Notes: generated by a model not told the origin, from the sequence alone. Counted from the stretch's first letter, positions 34,195 to 43,955 are shown. The stretch is DNA of 64,000 bases from Campylobacter mucosalis (GCF_013372205.1 NZ_CP053831.1:1612001-1676000); one strand, 5' to 3'. Translations and numbers: made by a program.

Positions 34195-35747
34195 ACCTTT
34201 TTCCTAGAAATAAGCTCTAAAAATAGCACAGCAATAAGAGATAAAAGCACGATTAAAAATGCTGGAAGTGCTGCTGCATAAAGCCTTTCGTCTGTTGCGT
34301 AAAAAAATGCTCTTATACTTAATGTTTCAAAGCCAAGAGGTCTTAAAATAAGACTTAGTGGCAACTCTTTAACTATATCGATAAACACAACAATCAAAGA
34401 CAAAAAGAAGAAGTGTCTTAAAAGTGGAAAATGCACCTTAAAAAATAGTGTAAATTTTGATCTATTTAAGAGCAAACTTGCGTCATCAATTGTGTTTACA
34501 ATCTTTGCATAACCGCTCTCAACAGCATAGACAGATGTTGCTAAAAAACGAACAATATAGCCAAAAATAAGCACAACAAAACTGGTTGAAAGTAGTTGCG
34601 TGTTTAGACTTCTATCAATATAACCAAAAACTATCATAACACAAAGTCCAATACTAGCACCAGGTAAAGCATAGCCAAGTGATGAGGCTTTTAGCAATAT
34701 CGTGTTTAGTTTTTTATCTTTTATAACTCTAGTTGAAAAAACTAGAAAGAAACTGATAATAGTTATTAAAACCGAAGCTATTACAGCCATTAAAAGCGAA
34801 TTAAAAGCCATATCTATAAACTCAAATTTAAAACTATCAAGTGTTGCGACAGACCAGTAAAAAAGCCAAATAAATGGGAATAAAAATGCCAAGCAAAAGA
34901 TCATTAAACACCACAAAAATGCAAAAGTTTTACCAACTAAACCAAGCTCTATTTTTTGGCTAAATTTTGAGATATTATGTGTGTTAAAGCTATATCTTTT
35001 TGAGTTTTTATTTATATGCTCAAATACCATAATGATAAAAACAACAATCATCAAAAGTCCTGCTAAAACCGAAGCAGAATAAGAATCTCCAAGATCAAAC
35101 CAAAGTTTAAAAATACCAGCACTAAATGTCTCAACCCCATAATATGCCACCGTCCCGTAATCACTAAGCGTCTCCATTAAAACAAGCATAGAACCGCCGA
35201 TTATGGCTGGGCGAGATAAAAATATGGCAATTTTTAAAATTTTAAACTGCGAAAGTTTGTAAATTTTACAAATATCAAAAAGCGTTGATGACTGCGTTTT
35301 AAAGGATGTTTTTGCAAACATATAAATATATGGATAAAGCGAAAGAGCAAGAACAAAAATCGCACCATAGATATTCATAAAATCAAAACGAAAACCAAAA
35401 ATTTGATGAAAATAACCGCCATGTTCCATAATACCAACATAACAAAAGCTAAAAATATAAGCTGGAATCGCAAGCGGAAGCATTAGAGCATATTCAAAGA
35501 AATTTGAGAGAAAAAAGCGGTAGTTTGCAACAATCCACGCCGAAACTACGGCAATTGCTATTGATAAGAACATTACACCAAATGCAACAAAAAATGTCCC
35601 TTGAATATACCTAAGAAAAAGATACTCAAAAAAGTGGCTAAGATGAGAGTAGTTGCCAAAACCAATCTCTATAAAAATGCTTAAAATGGGCGTTATAACG
35701 ACAAGGGCGATAAAAATCGCCCAAAATTTTACACCCACTATTTCCAA
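34191..35747 (-). CDS. cfbpB: CfbpB, ferric iron ABC transporter permease
   Basis: A 518-residue inner-membrane protein of about 12 helices, formed by two fused permease halves as in FbpB/SfuB. The first half has PLAIPAYIFSFCYVG (about residues 90-105), and the second PGASIGLCVMIVFG and the EAA-like loop VNTIDDASLLLNRSKFTLFFKVHFPLL. It overlaps cfbpA by ten bases at its start and cfbpC by four at its end. Confidence 0.92.
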   Translation of the reverse strand: MEIVGVKFWAIFIALVVITPILSIFIEIGFGNYSHLSHFFEYLFLRYIQGTFFVAFGVMFLSIAIAVVSAWIVANYRFFLSNFFEYALMLPLAIPAYIFSFCYVGIMEHGGYFHQIFGFRFDFMNIYGAIFVLALSLYPYIYMFAKTSFKTQSSTLFDICKIYKLSQFKILKIAIFLSRPAIIGGSMLVLMETLSDYGTVAYYGVETFSAGIFKLWFDLGDSYSASVLAGLLMIVVFIIMVFEHINKNSKRYSFNTHNISKFSQKIELGLVGKTFAFLWCLMIFCLAFLFPFIWLFYWSVATLDSFKFEFIDMAFNSLLMAVIASVLITIISFFLVFSTRVIKDKKLNTILLKASSLGYALPGASIGLCVMIVFGYIDRSLNTQLLSTSFVVLIFGYIVRFLATSVYAVESGYAKIVNTIDDASLLLNRSKFTLFFKVHFPLLRHFFFLSLIVVFIDIVKELPLSLILRPLGFETLSIRAFFYATDERLYAAALPAFLIVLLSLIAVLFLELISRKKV

Positions 35748-36739
35748 CCAACCATATCGTAAATTTTAACCGCTTCTTTTGTGTTTTTAACAGATTTATA
35801 AAGCGGTGTGCTATCTTCTTTGAATTTACCAAAGCTTTTTACAATATCACTTGGCTCAACCTCAGAGTTGATAGGATACTCATAGTTGATACCTGCTAGA
35901 ATTTTTTGAGCCTCTGGGCTTACTAAAAATTCCATAAATTTAATGGCATTTTCTCTATTTTTAGAAGCTTTTGTAAGAGCAATACCACTTATATTTACGT
36001 GAGTTCCGCGGTTATCTTGGTTTGGGAAAATGATACCTAAATTTTTAGCAGCCTCTACATCTTCTGGCTTTGGAGATGTTAGCATTAAACCTATATAGTA
36101 TGTGTTCATAACAGCCACATCGCCAACGCCCTCATAAATAGCCTTTGCCTGATCTCTATCGCCACCTTTTGGATCACGTGCTAGATTTTGTAGTGTGCCT
36201 TTTGCCCACTTTACAGCCTCATCTTTACCATCAGCCTCTATAATAGAAGCTAAAAGCGATTTGCTATAAGCTGCTGTTGCGCTTCTTATTAGAAGTTTGC
36301 CTTTTAGCTCAGGCTTTGCTAGGTCTTCATAGTTTTTAATACCGCTTGCATCAAAATCTCTCTTATCATAAGCGATTATTCTAGCTCTTTTTGAGATAGC
36401 AAACCACTGGTTTTCATCATCTCTGTATTGCTCTGGAACTATCTTATTTAAAATTTCAGATTTTACTGGAGCCAAAACGCCTTTATTTTTAGCTTCATAA
36501 AAATTTCCAGCATCAGCCGTGATAAAAAGGTCAGCAACTGAGCTATCGCCCTGAGTTTCAAGCTTTTTTATGAGCTCACCAGCTTTTGCCTGTGTAGCAT
36601 TTACTTTTATGCCTGTTTTTGCCTCAAAAAGTTTGTAAATTTCACTATCAGCGTCATAATGACGAGCTGAATAGATATTTATCTCAGCCGCTAGCGCAAA
36701 ACTAGCAAGCAAACTAAGTGCTAAAATGCTCTTTTTCAT
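35738..36739 (-). CDS. cfbpA: CfbpA, periplasmic ferric iron-binding protein
   Basis: A 333-residue class of extracellular solute-binding protein with signal peptide MKKSILALSLLASFALA and the body of FbpA-type iron carriers (INIYSARHYDADSEIY, PNQDNRGTHVNISGIALTKAS). The adjacent tyrosines in MNTYYIGLM are the expected Fe3+ ligands. In C. jejuni CfbpA (Cj0175c) binds ferric iron. A Fur-box-like site lies about 50 bases upstream. Confidence 0.93.
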   Translation of the reverse strand: MKKSILALSLLASFALAAEINIYSARHYDADSEIYKLFEAKTGIKVNATQAKAGELIKKLETQGDSSVADLFITADAGNFYEAKNKGVLAPVKSEILNKIVPEQYRDDENQWFAISKRARIIAYDKRDFDASGIKNYEDLAKPELKGKLLIRSATAAYSKSLLASIIEADGKDEAVKWAKGTLQNLARDPKGGDRDQAKAIYEGVGDVAVMNTYYIGLMLTSPKPEDVEAAKNLGIIFPNQDNRGTHVNISGIALTKASKNRENAIKFMEFLVSPEAQKILAGINYEYPINSEVEPSDIVKSFGKFKEDSTPLYKSVKNTKEAVKIYDMVGWK

Positions 36740-36788
36740 AAAATCTCCTTAAAAATGATATGTTTGTGAGATTTTATCTTTTTTTGCT

Positions 36789-36807
36789 TATAATGGTATT
36801 AATTATC
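36789..36807 (-). promoter_or_regulatory. Candidate Fur box upstream of cfbpA
   Basis: On the minus strand GATAATTAATACCATTATA matches 14 of 19 positions of the Fur consensus. It lies about 50 bases upstream of the cfbpA ATG and just downstream of the mntP stop region, where the cfbpA promoter must be. Iron repression of cfbpABC is established in C. jejuni. Confidence 0.6.
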
Positions 36808-36812
36808 AAAAA

Positions 36813-37370
36813 TTAAAATCCGTGGCTCATCAAATGCTCGGCTAAAATTTTAACTCCAAGCAAAATAAGTATCACGCCACCAAGTATCAACGCCTTATCG
36901 TGCAAACTTCTGCCTATAAATTTGCCAACATAACAGGCGATAATGCAAAGAGCAAAGCAGGTAGCGCCTATTAAAATACAGGCGTAAAAGATGCTCGTAT
37001 CATCAAAACTAAACGTCACACCGACAGCAAGGGCGTCAATGCTTGTAGCAACAGCCCCAAAAATCAGCTCTTTATCTGTAGATCGCCCCAGGTCATCATC
37101 ACTTTGTTCCCTGCTCTCTCTTATCATCTTTATCCCCAAAAACGACAAAATAGCAAAAGCGATAAAATGATCAATTGAAGCAATAACATCAACAAATCCG
37201 ATACCCAAAACATAGCCAAAAAACGGCATTATCGCTTGAAAAAAGCCAAAAATGAAAGCTATTTTGCAAATTCGTCCAAAATTTATATTTGGATTTTTTG
37301 CACCATTTATTATAGAAAGTGCCACAGAATCCATAGCAAGAGCAAACGCAAGAACCAAAAGTAACATCAT
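36813..37370 (-). CDS. mntP: MntP-family manganese efflux pump
   Basis: A 185-residue protein with six membrane helices in two repeats. Each repeat holds the conserved Asp/Gly motif (ALAMDSVALSIINGA near the start, and ATSIDALAVGVTFSF in the second half), as in MntP/YebN. It exports Mn2+ and protects against manganese excess. The start is one of two adjacent ATG codons at 37370 and 37367, behind AAGG. It sits just upstream of cfbpA on the same strand, so Mn/Fe balance may be coordinated. Confidence 0.88.
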   Translation of the reverse strand: MMLLLVLAFALAMDSVALSIINGAKNPNINFGRICKIAFIFGFFQAIMPFFGYVLGIGFVDVIASIDHFIAFAILSFLGIKMIRESREQSDDDLGRSTDKELIFGAVATSIDALAVGVTFSFDDTSIFYACILIGATCFALCIIACYVGKFIGRSLHDKALILGGVILILLGVKILAEHLMSHGF

Positions 37371-37454
37371 AAGCCTTAAATTATAAAATTTTAAAAGCAC
37401 TTATTTTATATTAAAAGGCTTTAGGATAAGATAACACCTTTCTAAAGGGGTAAA

Positions 37455-38342
37455 ATGACAACAAAAAGGCAGGAATTTTTAGCTGATTTGGCACTTGTTT
37501 TTGTTGGTTTAATTTGGGGTGTGACATTTTTACCTATGGCAAAAGCACTCGCAACAAACGGCGTTTTTGTCATACTTTTTTATAGGTTTTTAATAGCCTT
37601 TATCCTAATGGCGCTAATCTCTTTAAAATTTATCAAAAAAATCGACACAAAAAGCGTAAAATACGGCGCTATCGTTGGGGTGTTTTTATTTGCTGGATTT
37701 GCACTACAAACCTTTGCACTAAAATACACATTTAGCTCGACAGTTGCGTTTATAACAGGACTTGTGGTGATTTTCGTGCCATTTTTGGTGTTTGTATTTT
37801 TTCGCACGCGCATAAAATTTTACTCATACGTGGGTGCGACTCTTGCTACGATAGGGCTTTATATACTTTGTGACGGGGAGCTTGGGTTTGGGCTTGGCGA
37901 GCTTTTAAGCCTACTTTGCGCGTTTGCTTATGCGTTTGAGATAATGCTTGCTGGATACTATGTCAAAAAATGCGAAATTTTCGTAATGGTAGCGACGGAA
38001 TTTTTAGTCGTTTGCGTCCTATCGCTAGTGTGTACATTGATTTTTGAAGGATCCGCAAAACCCGTGATTGATAGGGAGTTTGTGATAGCCGTGGGCATCA
38101 CTGCGACATTTGCAACGGTATTTGCATTTTTTGTGCAAAATTTAGCACAACGCTACACAACACCAGTAAAAACGGTGCTAATCCTAACACTAGAGCCAGT
38201 AGGAGCCGGTTTTATAGGGTATTTTTTGGGCGGCGAGATACTAACTAGTTGGCAAATTTTTGGAGCGGTTATTATTTTGGTTGGAATTTTAGCAAGTGAG
38301 CTTGGCTCATATCTTATCACAAAGGAAAAAAATGAAAAATAA
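37455..38342 (+). CDS. EamA/DMT-family transporter (first of three)
   Basis: A 295-residue protein of ten transmembrane helices forming two EamA repeats (first repeat begins ADLALVFVGLIWGVTFLPMAKAL, second around LCAFAYAFEIMLAGYYVKK). Proteins of this family export metabolites such as amino acids, but substrate cannot be told from sequence. It overlaps the next transporter by 11 bases. The divergent mntP gene starts 85 bases away. Confidence 0.88.
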   Translation: MTTKRQEFLADLALVFVGLIWGVTFLPMAKALATNGVFVILFYRFLIAFILMALISLKFIKKIDTKSVKYGAIVGVFLFAGFALQTFALKYTFSSTVAFITGLVVIFVPFLVFVFFRTRIKFYSYVGATLATIGLYILCDGELGFGLGELLSLLCAFAYAFEIMLAGYYVKKCEIFVMVATEFLVVCVLSLVCTLIFEGSAKPVIDREFVIAVGITATFATVFAFFVQNLAQRYTTPVKTVLILTLEPVGAGFIGYFLGGEILTSWQIFGAVIILVGILASELGSYLITKEKNEK

Positions 38343-39225
38343 AGAAATCTTAGCAGACATCGCGCTCATATTTACGGCTATCGTCTGGGGTGCTACATTC
38401 TTACCTATGGGGAATGCAACCCTTACAAACGGCGTTTTTACCATACTTTTTTACAGGTTTTTAGCTTCATTTATCATAATGTCCATAATAGCCTTTAAAT
38501 TTGATAAATTCTTTGATAAAAATAGCTTAAAATCAGGACTTTTGCTAGGTTCTGTGCTTTTTATAGGCTTTGCCTCTCAAACTTTTGCGCTCAAATTTGC
38601 GCCAACATCAAGCGTTGCGTTTATTAGTGGTCTTAATGTCGCTATCGTGCCATTTGTGGCTTATCTGTTTTTACGAAGCAAAATCAGCAAATATGCATAC
38701 ATAGGCATTTTATTTGGCTGCGTTGGGCTGTATTTTCTTAGCTCGTTTAAATTTTCAATGCAATTTCTACAAAGCTTTGCTGGTATGGGAAACACACTAA
38801 GCTTGATTTGTGCGTTTGCATGGGCATTTCACATCGTGCTTACTAGTATTTTTGCAAAAAAATGTGAAATTTTCACACTGATTGCCACGCAATTTGGAGT
38901 TGTTTGTGTATTTAGTGCGATTTTTGCGTTTGGTTTTGAGGGTGGAGTAAGCGTAAATTTAGATGATAAATTCTATCTAGCGATGGTTATATCGGTGCTT
39001 TTTGCAAGTATTTTTGGCTTTATTATGCAAGCAAAAATGCTAACTCTTACAACGCCAATAAAAGCGGCTTTGATTTTTACTTTAGAGCCTGTTTCGGCTG
39101 GAATACTTGGGTATTTTGTGGCAAAAGAGACTCTTAGCACACTTCAAATTTTGGGTGCTTTTATCATACTAATTGGCGTTTTAATAAGCGAGATAGGAAC
39201 GATAAAAGAAAAGGCAAACAGGTGA
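38332..39225 (+). CDS. EamA/DMT-family transporter (second of three)
   Basis: A 297-residue relative of the first, with matching IALIFTAIVWGATFLPMGNA and ICAFAWAFHIVLTSIFAKK segments and the C-terminal FTLEPVSAGILGYF motif. The ATG at 38332 behind AAAGGA is used; the longer frame lacks a ribosome site. It overlaps genes on both sides, so the trio is one transcription unit. Confidence 0.88.
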   Translation: MKNKEILADIALIFTAIVWGATFLPMGNATLTNGVFTILFYRFLASFIIMSIIAFKFDKFFDKNSLKSGLLLGSVLFIGFASQTFALKFAPTSSVAFISGLNVAIVPFVAYLFLRSKISKYAYIGILFGCVGLYFLSSFKFSMQFLQSFAGMGNTLSLICAFAWAFHIVLTSIFAKKCEIFTLIATQFGVVCVFSAIFAFGFEGGVSVNLDDKFYLAMVISVLFASIFGFIMQAKMLTLTTPIKAALIFTLEPVSAGILGYFVAKETLSTLQILGAFIILIGVLISEIGTIKEKANR

Positions 39226-40094
39226 CTAGTAAAATCACAGAGCAAAAAGCCGACATAGCTCTACTTATAACCGCCATAATTTGGGGTGCGGCACTACTTC
39301 CTGTGTCAATAGCACTTAAAACAAATGGCGTTTTTACACTGCTTTTTTGGCGTTTTTTGCTCTCTGCGATTTTTATGGGACTTATTGCGTTAAAATTTGG
39401 GAAATTTGATAAACGCTCAATAAAAAATGGCGTTATCTTGGGCATAACATTATTTGTTGGAACAGCACTTCAAACATCGGCGTTAAAGTATACTTATAGC
39501 TCTAGCGTATCTTTTATAGTAAGTCTTTATGTTGTTATAGTGCCATTTTTAAGCCTGTTCTTACTTAAAAAGCGTGTTAGTATTTTCTCGTATTTTGGCA
39601 TAGCGCTTGGCATTATAGGACTTTTTATGATGCAAAAGAACTTTCATTTAGGTCTTGAGCGTGGAGAAATTTTAGCATTATTATCTGCATTTTGTTTGGC
39701 ATTTCATATTATATTTACTGGTATTTTTGCTAGAACAAGTGAGCTTTTTGCATTTTTGACCGCTCAGTTTTTTACTATTGCAATATTTTCATTTATAGCT
39801 TCATTTGTCTTTGCAAATGGTATAGTTGCCACAGTAAATACCGCTTTTATAAACGCCATAATCATAACGGTCTTTTTCTCAACCATAATAGGTTTTGGGC
39901 TTGAAGGGCTTATGTTAAGATATACAACCCCCACAAAAGCAGCGATAATATTTATTTTTAAATCTGTAACAGCAGGATTTGTGGGATATTTTTTTGGAAA
40001 AGAGGAGTTAAGCACCATGCAAATTTGTGGTGCTTTTGTTATTTTACTAGCCATATTAATAAGTGAGATAGGCACGATAAAAAGTAAAAAATAG
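39222..40094 (+). CDS. EamA/DMT-family transporter (third of three)
   Basis: A 290-residue member of the same tandem family (IALLITAIIWGAALLPVSIAL, LSAFCLAFHIIFTGIFART, FIFKSVTAGFVGYFFGKE). It starts with a GTG that overlaps the previous stop as GTGA. In the second half FKSVTAG replaces the FTLEPV(G/S)AG found in its neighbours, a change of the usual Glu-Pro that might alter the substrate path. Confidence 0.87.
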   Translation: MTSKITEQKADIALLITAIIWGAALLPVSIALKTNGVFTLLFWRFLLSAIFMGLIALKFGKFDKRSIKNGVILGITLFVGTALQTSALKYTYSSSVSFIVSLYVVIVPFLSLFLLKKRVSIFSYFGIALGIIGLFMMQKNFHLGLERGEILALLSAFCLAFHIIFTGIFARTSELFAFLTAQFFTIAIFSFIASFVFANGIVATVNTAFINAIIITVFFSTIIGFGLEGLMLRYTTPTKAAIIFIFKSVTAGFVGYFFGKEELSTMQICGAFVILLAILISEIGTIKSKK

Positions 40095-40099
40095 TTTTT

Positions 40100-40894
40100 T
40101 TAACGACCCTTAAAACAAAACACAAAAAAGCAAACCGAAGCGATTAGAATAATACTAGCTCCGCTTGTTAGGTTAAAATAAAAGCTAAGGGCTAGTCCAG
40201 CCATACAAAAGAGCATTGAAAGCAAAGATGAAACAAACATCATAGCACCAAGCGAGCTACAAAAACGACCAGCTATAATCGGAGCCAAATTTAAAAGTGC
40301 AATAACCAAAATAAGTCCTACAACGCGTATCGTAGCAACGACACAAAGTGCCATTAAACAAACTAAAACATAGTAAAAAAGTGTCGTATTTACGCCTCTA
40401 AGCCTAGCAAATTCCATATCAAAACTAATAGCAACAAACTGGCGGTAAAACAGCATACACACGGCTATAAAAATAATATCAAGAGCGGACATAAAGATAA
40501 TATCTGAGCTATCCACAGCCAAAATAGAGCCAAAAAGATAACTCATAAGATCGGCATTATAGCCTGGCGTAAGATCTATAAAAATAATGCCAATTGCCAT
40601 ACCAAACGCCCATATCGCACCTATTACGGAGTCTGATTTTACCCTGTCTTTTAATGTTATAAACGCGATCAAAAGTGCTAAAAGTAGCGAAAATATACTA
40701 GCTCCCACTAATGGCTCTATGGACAAAAAAAACGCAAGTCCTATACCGCCATAAGCTCCGTGCGCTATGCCGCCAGCAATAAAACCCATACGATTAATGA
40801 CCACAAGAGAACCTACTATGCCACACGCTATGCTAATTAAAATAGCCGCTATAAAAGCATTTTGCATAAAATCTAATTTTAAAATTTCAAACAT
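40100..40894 (-). CDS. znuB: ZnuB, zinc ABC transporter permease
   Basis: A 264-residue ABC-3 family permease of about eight helices, with GIAHGAYGGIGLAFFL, GAIWAFGMAIGIIF and the conserved ALLNLAPIIAGRF segment. The ATPase gene ends one base before it. It is the last gene of the zinc operon and is convergent with the third EamA gene. Confidence 0.9.
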   Translation of the reverse strand: MFEILKLDFMQNAFIAAILISIACGIVGSLVVINRMGFIAGGIAHGAYGGIGLAFFLSIEPLVGASIFSLLLALLIAFITLKDRVKSDSVIGAIWAFGMAIGIIFIDLTPGYNADLMSYLFGSILAVDSSDIIFMSALDIIFIAVCMLFYRQFVAISFDMEFARLRGVNTTLFYYVLVCLMALCVVATIRVVGLILVIALLNLAPIIAGRFCSSLGAMMFVSSLLSMLFCMAGLALSFYFNLTSGASIILIASVCFFVFCFKGR

Positions 40895-41644
40895 CTAACA
40901 CCCACACTCTCTTAAAGCGACCTCAACCTCGCAAAAATGTTTATGCTCCTTAGCCAAATGCTCTATAAATTCCTGTTTATCCAAGCTAGGATTTATCTTA
41001 TGTAGGTGCAAAGTTTTACTCACATAAGCTATCTTATTTGCAAAACTTAAGGCAATGCTCGTATCGTGGCTTACTAAAACAACTCCACATCCATCTAAAT
41101 TTATCTGCCTTAAAAGAGTGTAAATTTCAGCCTGAGTCTTTGCGTCAACACTAGCCGTAGGCTCATCAAGCATTAAAATTTTAGCCTCGCTTACTAATGC
41201 TCTAGCTATATAAACGCGTTGCCTTTGTCCACCACTTAATTCACTAATTCTTGCATTTGCAAATCTGCTCATACCGACTTTTTCTAGGCTTTGCATAGCG
41301 TAGTTTTTTTGCGTTTTTGTATAAAATCCAAATTTTTTTTGATCTATTAGCCCCATCAAAACAACATCTAAAACGCTAAGCGGAAAGCTTTGGTTTATCT
41401 CAAAACTTTGCGGGACATAGCCTACTAGATGACTTACACAACTAGGCTGTTTGCCAAAAATTTCAATACTCCCGCCACTAGGGATTAAAAGCCCCAGCAT
41501 TAGTTTTAAAAGTGTGCTTTTACCACCACCATTTGGGCCGATGATTGCTAAAAAATCACTCACATCAAATTTCAAATCTATATCACGCAAAACATCTTCA
41601 GAGTCGTAACCAAAACTTAAATTTTTAATCACAACATCACTCAT
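40895..41644 (-). CDS. znuC: ZnuC, zinc ABC transporter ATPase
   Basis: A 249-residue ATPase: Walker A GPNGGGKST, signature LSGGQRQRVYIARAL, Walker B ILMLDEPTASVD and switch His in LVSHDTS. The C-terminus has several His and Cys residues (HKHFCEVEVALRECGC), which may bind zinc. It overlaps the NicO-type gene by four bases and abuts znuB. Confidence 0.92.
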   Translation of the reverse strand: MSDVVIKNLSFGYDSEDVLRDIDLKFDVSDFLAIIGPNGGGKSTLLKLMLGLLIPSGGSIEIFGKQPSCVSHLVGYVPQSFEINQSFPLSVLDVVLMGLIDQKKFGFYTKTQKNYAMQSLEKVGMSRFANARISELSGGQRQRVYIARALVSEAKILMLDEPTASVDAKTQAEIYTLLRQINLDGCGVVLVSHDTSIALSFANKIAYVSKTLHLHKINPSLDKQEFIEHLAKEHKHFCEVEVALRECGC

Positions 41645-43041
41645 AAAACCCAGCTCCCAGCATTTATAATCATAAAAATTCCAAGCGTCATCATCAAAAT
41701 AATGGCTAAAATTTCAACATATTTTAGCATTTTAAACTCAAACATGCTCTTATTTATCTTAGCACCAAGAACAGCTGCAACAAATATCACTACAGACATT
41801 CCAAGCCCCATAAAAACTCCACTTACAATGCCACTTAGATAGCCTTTAAACTCAAAAGCTAGCAAAAACACCATTATCACGCCAGGACAAGGCACGAGCG
41901 ACGCACCAAGCTTTATGCCAGTTTCGCCCTTAAAGCCTTTAATCGCTCTACAAGCCCCACATCCACACTCTGGCGAGTGAATCGACCATTTTTTTATCTT
42001 CGGACGAGAGAATTTCTTAAACAGCATAAAAGTTGCAATACAAACTATCAACACACCGCAAAATATGCTCGTTATATAACCAGCTGTTTTTGTGATATTT
42101 TCTAGTGTAAAAAATGTAACACAAACTAGTAAAAACGAGCCACCAACGTGCAATGCTCCAACGCTTAGTGCAAAATTTAAAGCCTTTTTGTAACTCCCGC
42201 CATTTGCTATAAAATAAGAGCTAGTAAGCGTCTTCGCGTGACCTGGCCCTGCTGCATGTATAAGCCCATACAAAAATGAAAAAAACGCCACAAACAGCAA
42301 TGAGCTAAATGAGTTATCGCCACTTTTTAAAATTTGCTTTAACCTGTCTAAATAGCTAAGGCTAAGCCTACTAGCAAGGTCAAATTTCTGCTCATCTGCT
42401 TTATCAATCGTGCTAAAATCTTGCTCTTTTTGTATCAGCGTTGAGATACTTGGCTTTTTTTCAAACTCTTTTGCTGAATTTGCATCGCTAAGCGCGAAAA
42501 ATGCTATATTTGCATTTGAGTTTTGGTTTAGATAAAACCCACTAATATTATGAACCTTTGAGGGCTCAAACATAAAGTTAAAGTAGCCACCATTATCTAT
42601 CATACTAGCAGAAATCACCAAAGCGTCTTTAAGCTCTAAATTTAGCCTAAAAACTATCTCAAAACTAAGCCTAGAGTTATCAAATTTCATCTGATTTTTT
42701 ATAACGTCAGGCTCTATGAATTTCTCGCTTTCATTGCCGTAATAGTAGTTTAAACTAAGCAAATATCCGTTTGGCTTAAGATAATCAAGCAAAGATAGGA
42801 GTATCTCATTTAGCTCATTTTCATCTAAATTTCCGTCAAAATTTGCGTCATTGCTTTGCAGTGTTAAAGATGAGAAATTCTCAGAAAAGCTCCAAGTAAA
42901 TTTCACACTCTCTAACACACTAGAACTTGCATTAAAATCCACACTAACATGAGCTGTGGGCGAGTATAGCGAACATAACGCACAAGCAAAAGCCTGTGAG
43001 CTAAAAATGGCTAAAAATATAATCTTTTTTAAAAAATTCAA
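41641..43041 (-). CDS. DUF1007-NicO fusion, metal transporter in the zinc operon
   Basis: A 466-residue protein. A signal peptide and a periplasmic DUF1007-like part (about 20-200) include an EF-hand-like loop, DANFDGNLDENEL. A C-terminal membrane domain of six or more helices follows, with HAAGPGHAKTLTSSYF and ALHVGGSFLL, the motifs of the NicO/RcnA nickel-cobalt family. A cytosolic loop HSPECGCGACRA is cysteine-rich. It sits between znuA and znuC with four-base overlaps on both sides, so it is coexpressed with zinc import. Zinc handling is therefore more likely than nickel, by context. Confidence 0.82.
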   Translation of the reverse strand: MNFLKKIIFLAIFSSQAFACALCSLYSPTAHVSVDFNASSSVLESVKFTWSFSENFSSLTLQSNDANFDGNLDENELNEILLSLLDYLKPNGYLLSLNYYYGNESEKFIEPDVIKNQMKFDNSRLSFEIVFRLNLELKDALVISASMIDNGGYFNFMFEPSKVHNISGFYLNQNSNANIAFFALSDANSAKEFEKKPSISTLIQKEQDFSTIDKADEQKFDLASRLSLSYLDRLKQILKSGDNSFSSLLFVAFFSFLYGLIHAAGPGHAKTLTSSYFIANGGSYKKALNFALSVGALHVGGSFLLVCVTFFTLENITKTAGYITSIFCGVLIVCIATFMLFKKFSRPKIKKWSIHSPECGCGACRAIKGFKGETGIKLGASLVPCPGVIMVFLLAFEFKGYLSGIVSGVFMGLGMSVVIFVAAVLGAKINKSMFEFKMLKYVEILAIILMMTLGIFMIINAGSWVL

Positions 43042-43916
43042 TTTGATAAACTAGCTCCTAAAATATCAGCCATCTGCTTCATAACACTCTCCCATTCATA
43101 CGGAAGTTGATCCACCTCATAAACATCAGCACCACTTTGTTTAGCGACAAGCTGGGCAGCCTTTTTGCTAAAATTTGGAGCGGTAAAAATAATTCTTATC
43201 TTATGCTCTTTTGCCTCGCTTATAAGCTCTGCTAACTGCGAAGGCTTTGGCTCTTTGCCCTCTATCTCAATAGCTAGCTGCTCTAAGCCATATCTTTTTG
43301 CAAAATACCCCCAAGATGGATGATAAACTATAAACTCATTACTTTTTAGGGTTTGAAATTTAGACCTTATGTAACTATCGATTTGATCTAGTTTTGCATT
43401 AAATGCTTCTAAATTTTGTCTGTAAATTTGCTCATTTTGTGGAAACTCGCTTATTAACGCGTCAGCTATATTTTTAGCTTGAGTTTTTACCAAAATCGGA
43501 TCAAGCCACACGTGTGGATCAAGTCCGCCGTGAGAGTGTCCGCAACCCTTGCCGTGCTCGTGATGTATATCGCCATGCTCGTGATCGTGCTGAGTCATTG
43601 CTATCTTTTCTATGCCATTTTCTGTATGGATTATCTTAAGATTTGGATAGTTTTTCTCAAATTTTTTAAGCCAAACATCTTCAAACTCTATGCCTATAGC
43701 AAAGTAAAGCACGCTATTTTCAAGCTCTTTCATCTGTTTTGGCTTTGGCTCATAAGTGTGCGGATCATCGCCTTTGTTTGTTAAGACATTTACGCTTAGT
43801 GTATCACCAGCAATTTGCTCGATGAAATATTTTGTTGGAAGTATAGAAGCACTTACTTGCGGTTTTGCAAATAGTGCCAAACACGAAGCTAAGAGTGCAA
43901 AAAGTATCTTGTTCAT
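43038..43916 (-). CDS. znuA: ZnuA, periplasmic zinc-binding protein
   Basis: A 292-residue cluster A-I solute-binding protein with signal peptide MNKILFALLASCLALFA. It has DPHTYEPKPKQ (His ligand), a His-rich loop with HDHEHGDIHHEHGKGCGHSH, then LDPHVWLDP and YHPSWGYFAKRYGL ligands and a C-terminal TAPNFSKKAAQLVA. The His-rich loop marks zinc rather than manganese proteins. The ATG at 43916 follows AAAGGA; a longer frame adds nine unlikely residues. It is the first gene of the operon, divergent from the Fur-family regulator. Confidence 0.93.
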   Translation of the reverse strand: MNKILFALLASCLALFAKPQVSASILPTKYFIEQIAGDTLSVNVLTNKGDDPHTYEPKPKQMKELENSVLYFAIGIEFEDVWLKKFEKNYPNLKIIHTENGIEKIAMTQHDHEHGDIHHEHGKGCGHSHGGLDPHVWLDPILVKTQAKNIADALISEFPQNEQIYRQNLEAFNAKLDQIDSYIRSKFQTLKSNEFIVYHPSWGYFAKRYGLEQLAIEIEGKEPKPSQLAELISEAKEHKIRIIFTAPNFSKKAAQLVAKQSGADVYEVDQLPYEWESVMKQMADILGASLSN

Positions 43917-43955
43917 ATCTTGTCCTTTAAAAAATTTTGGCAAAGTTTAACCAAA

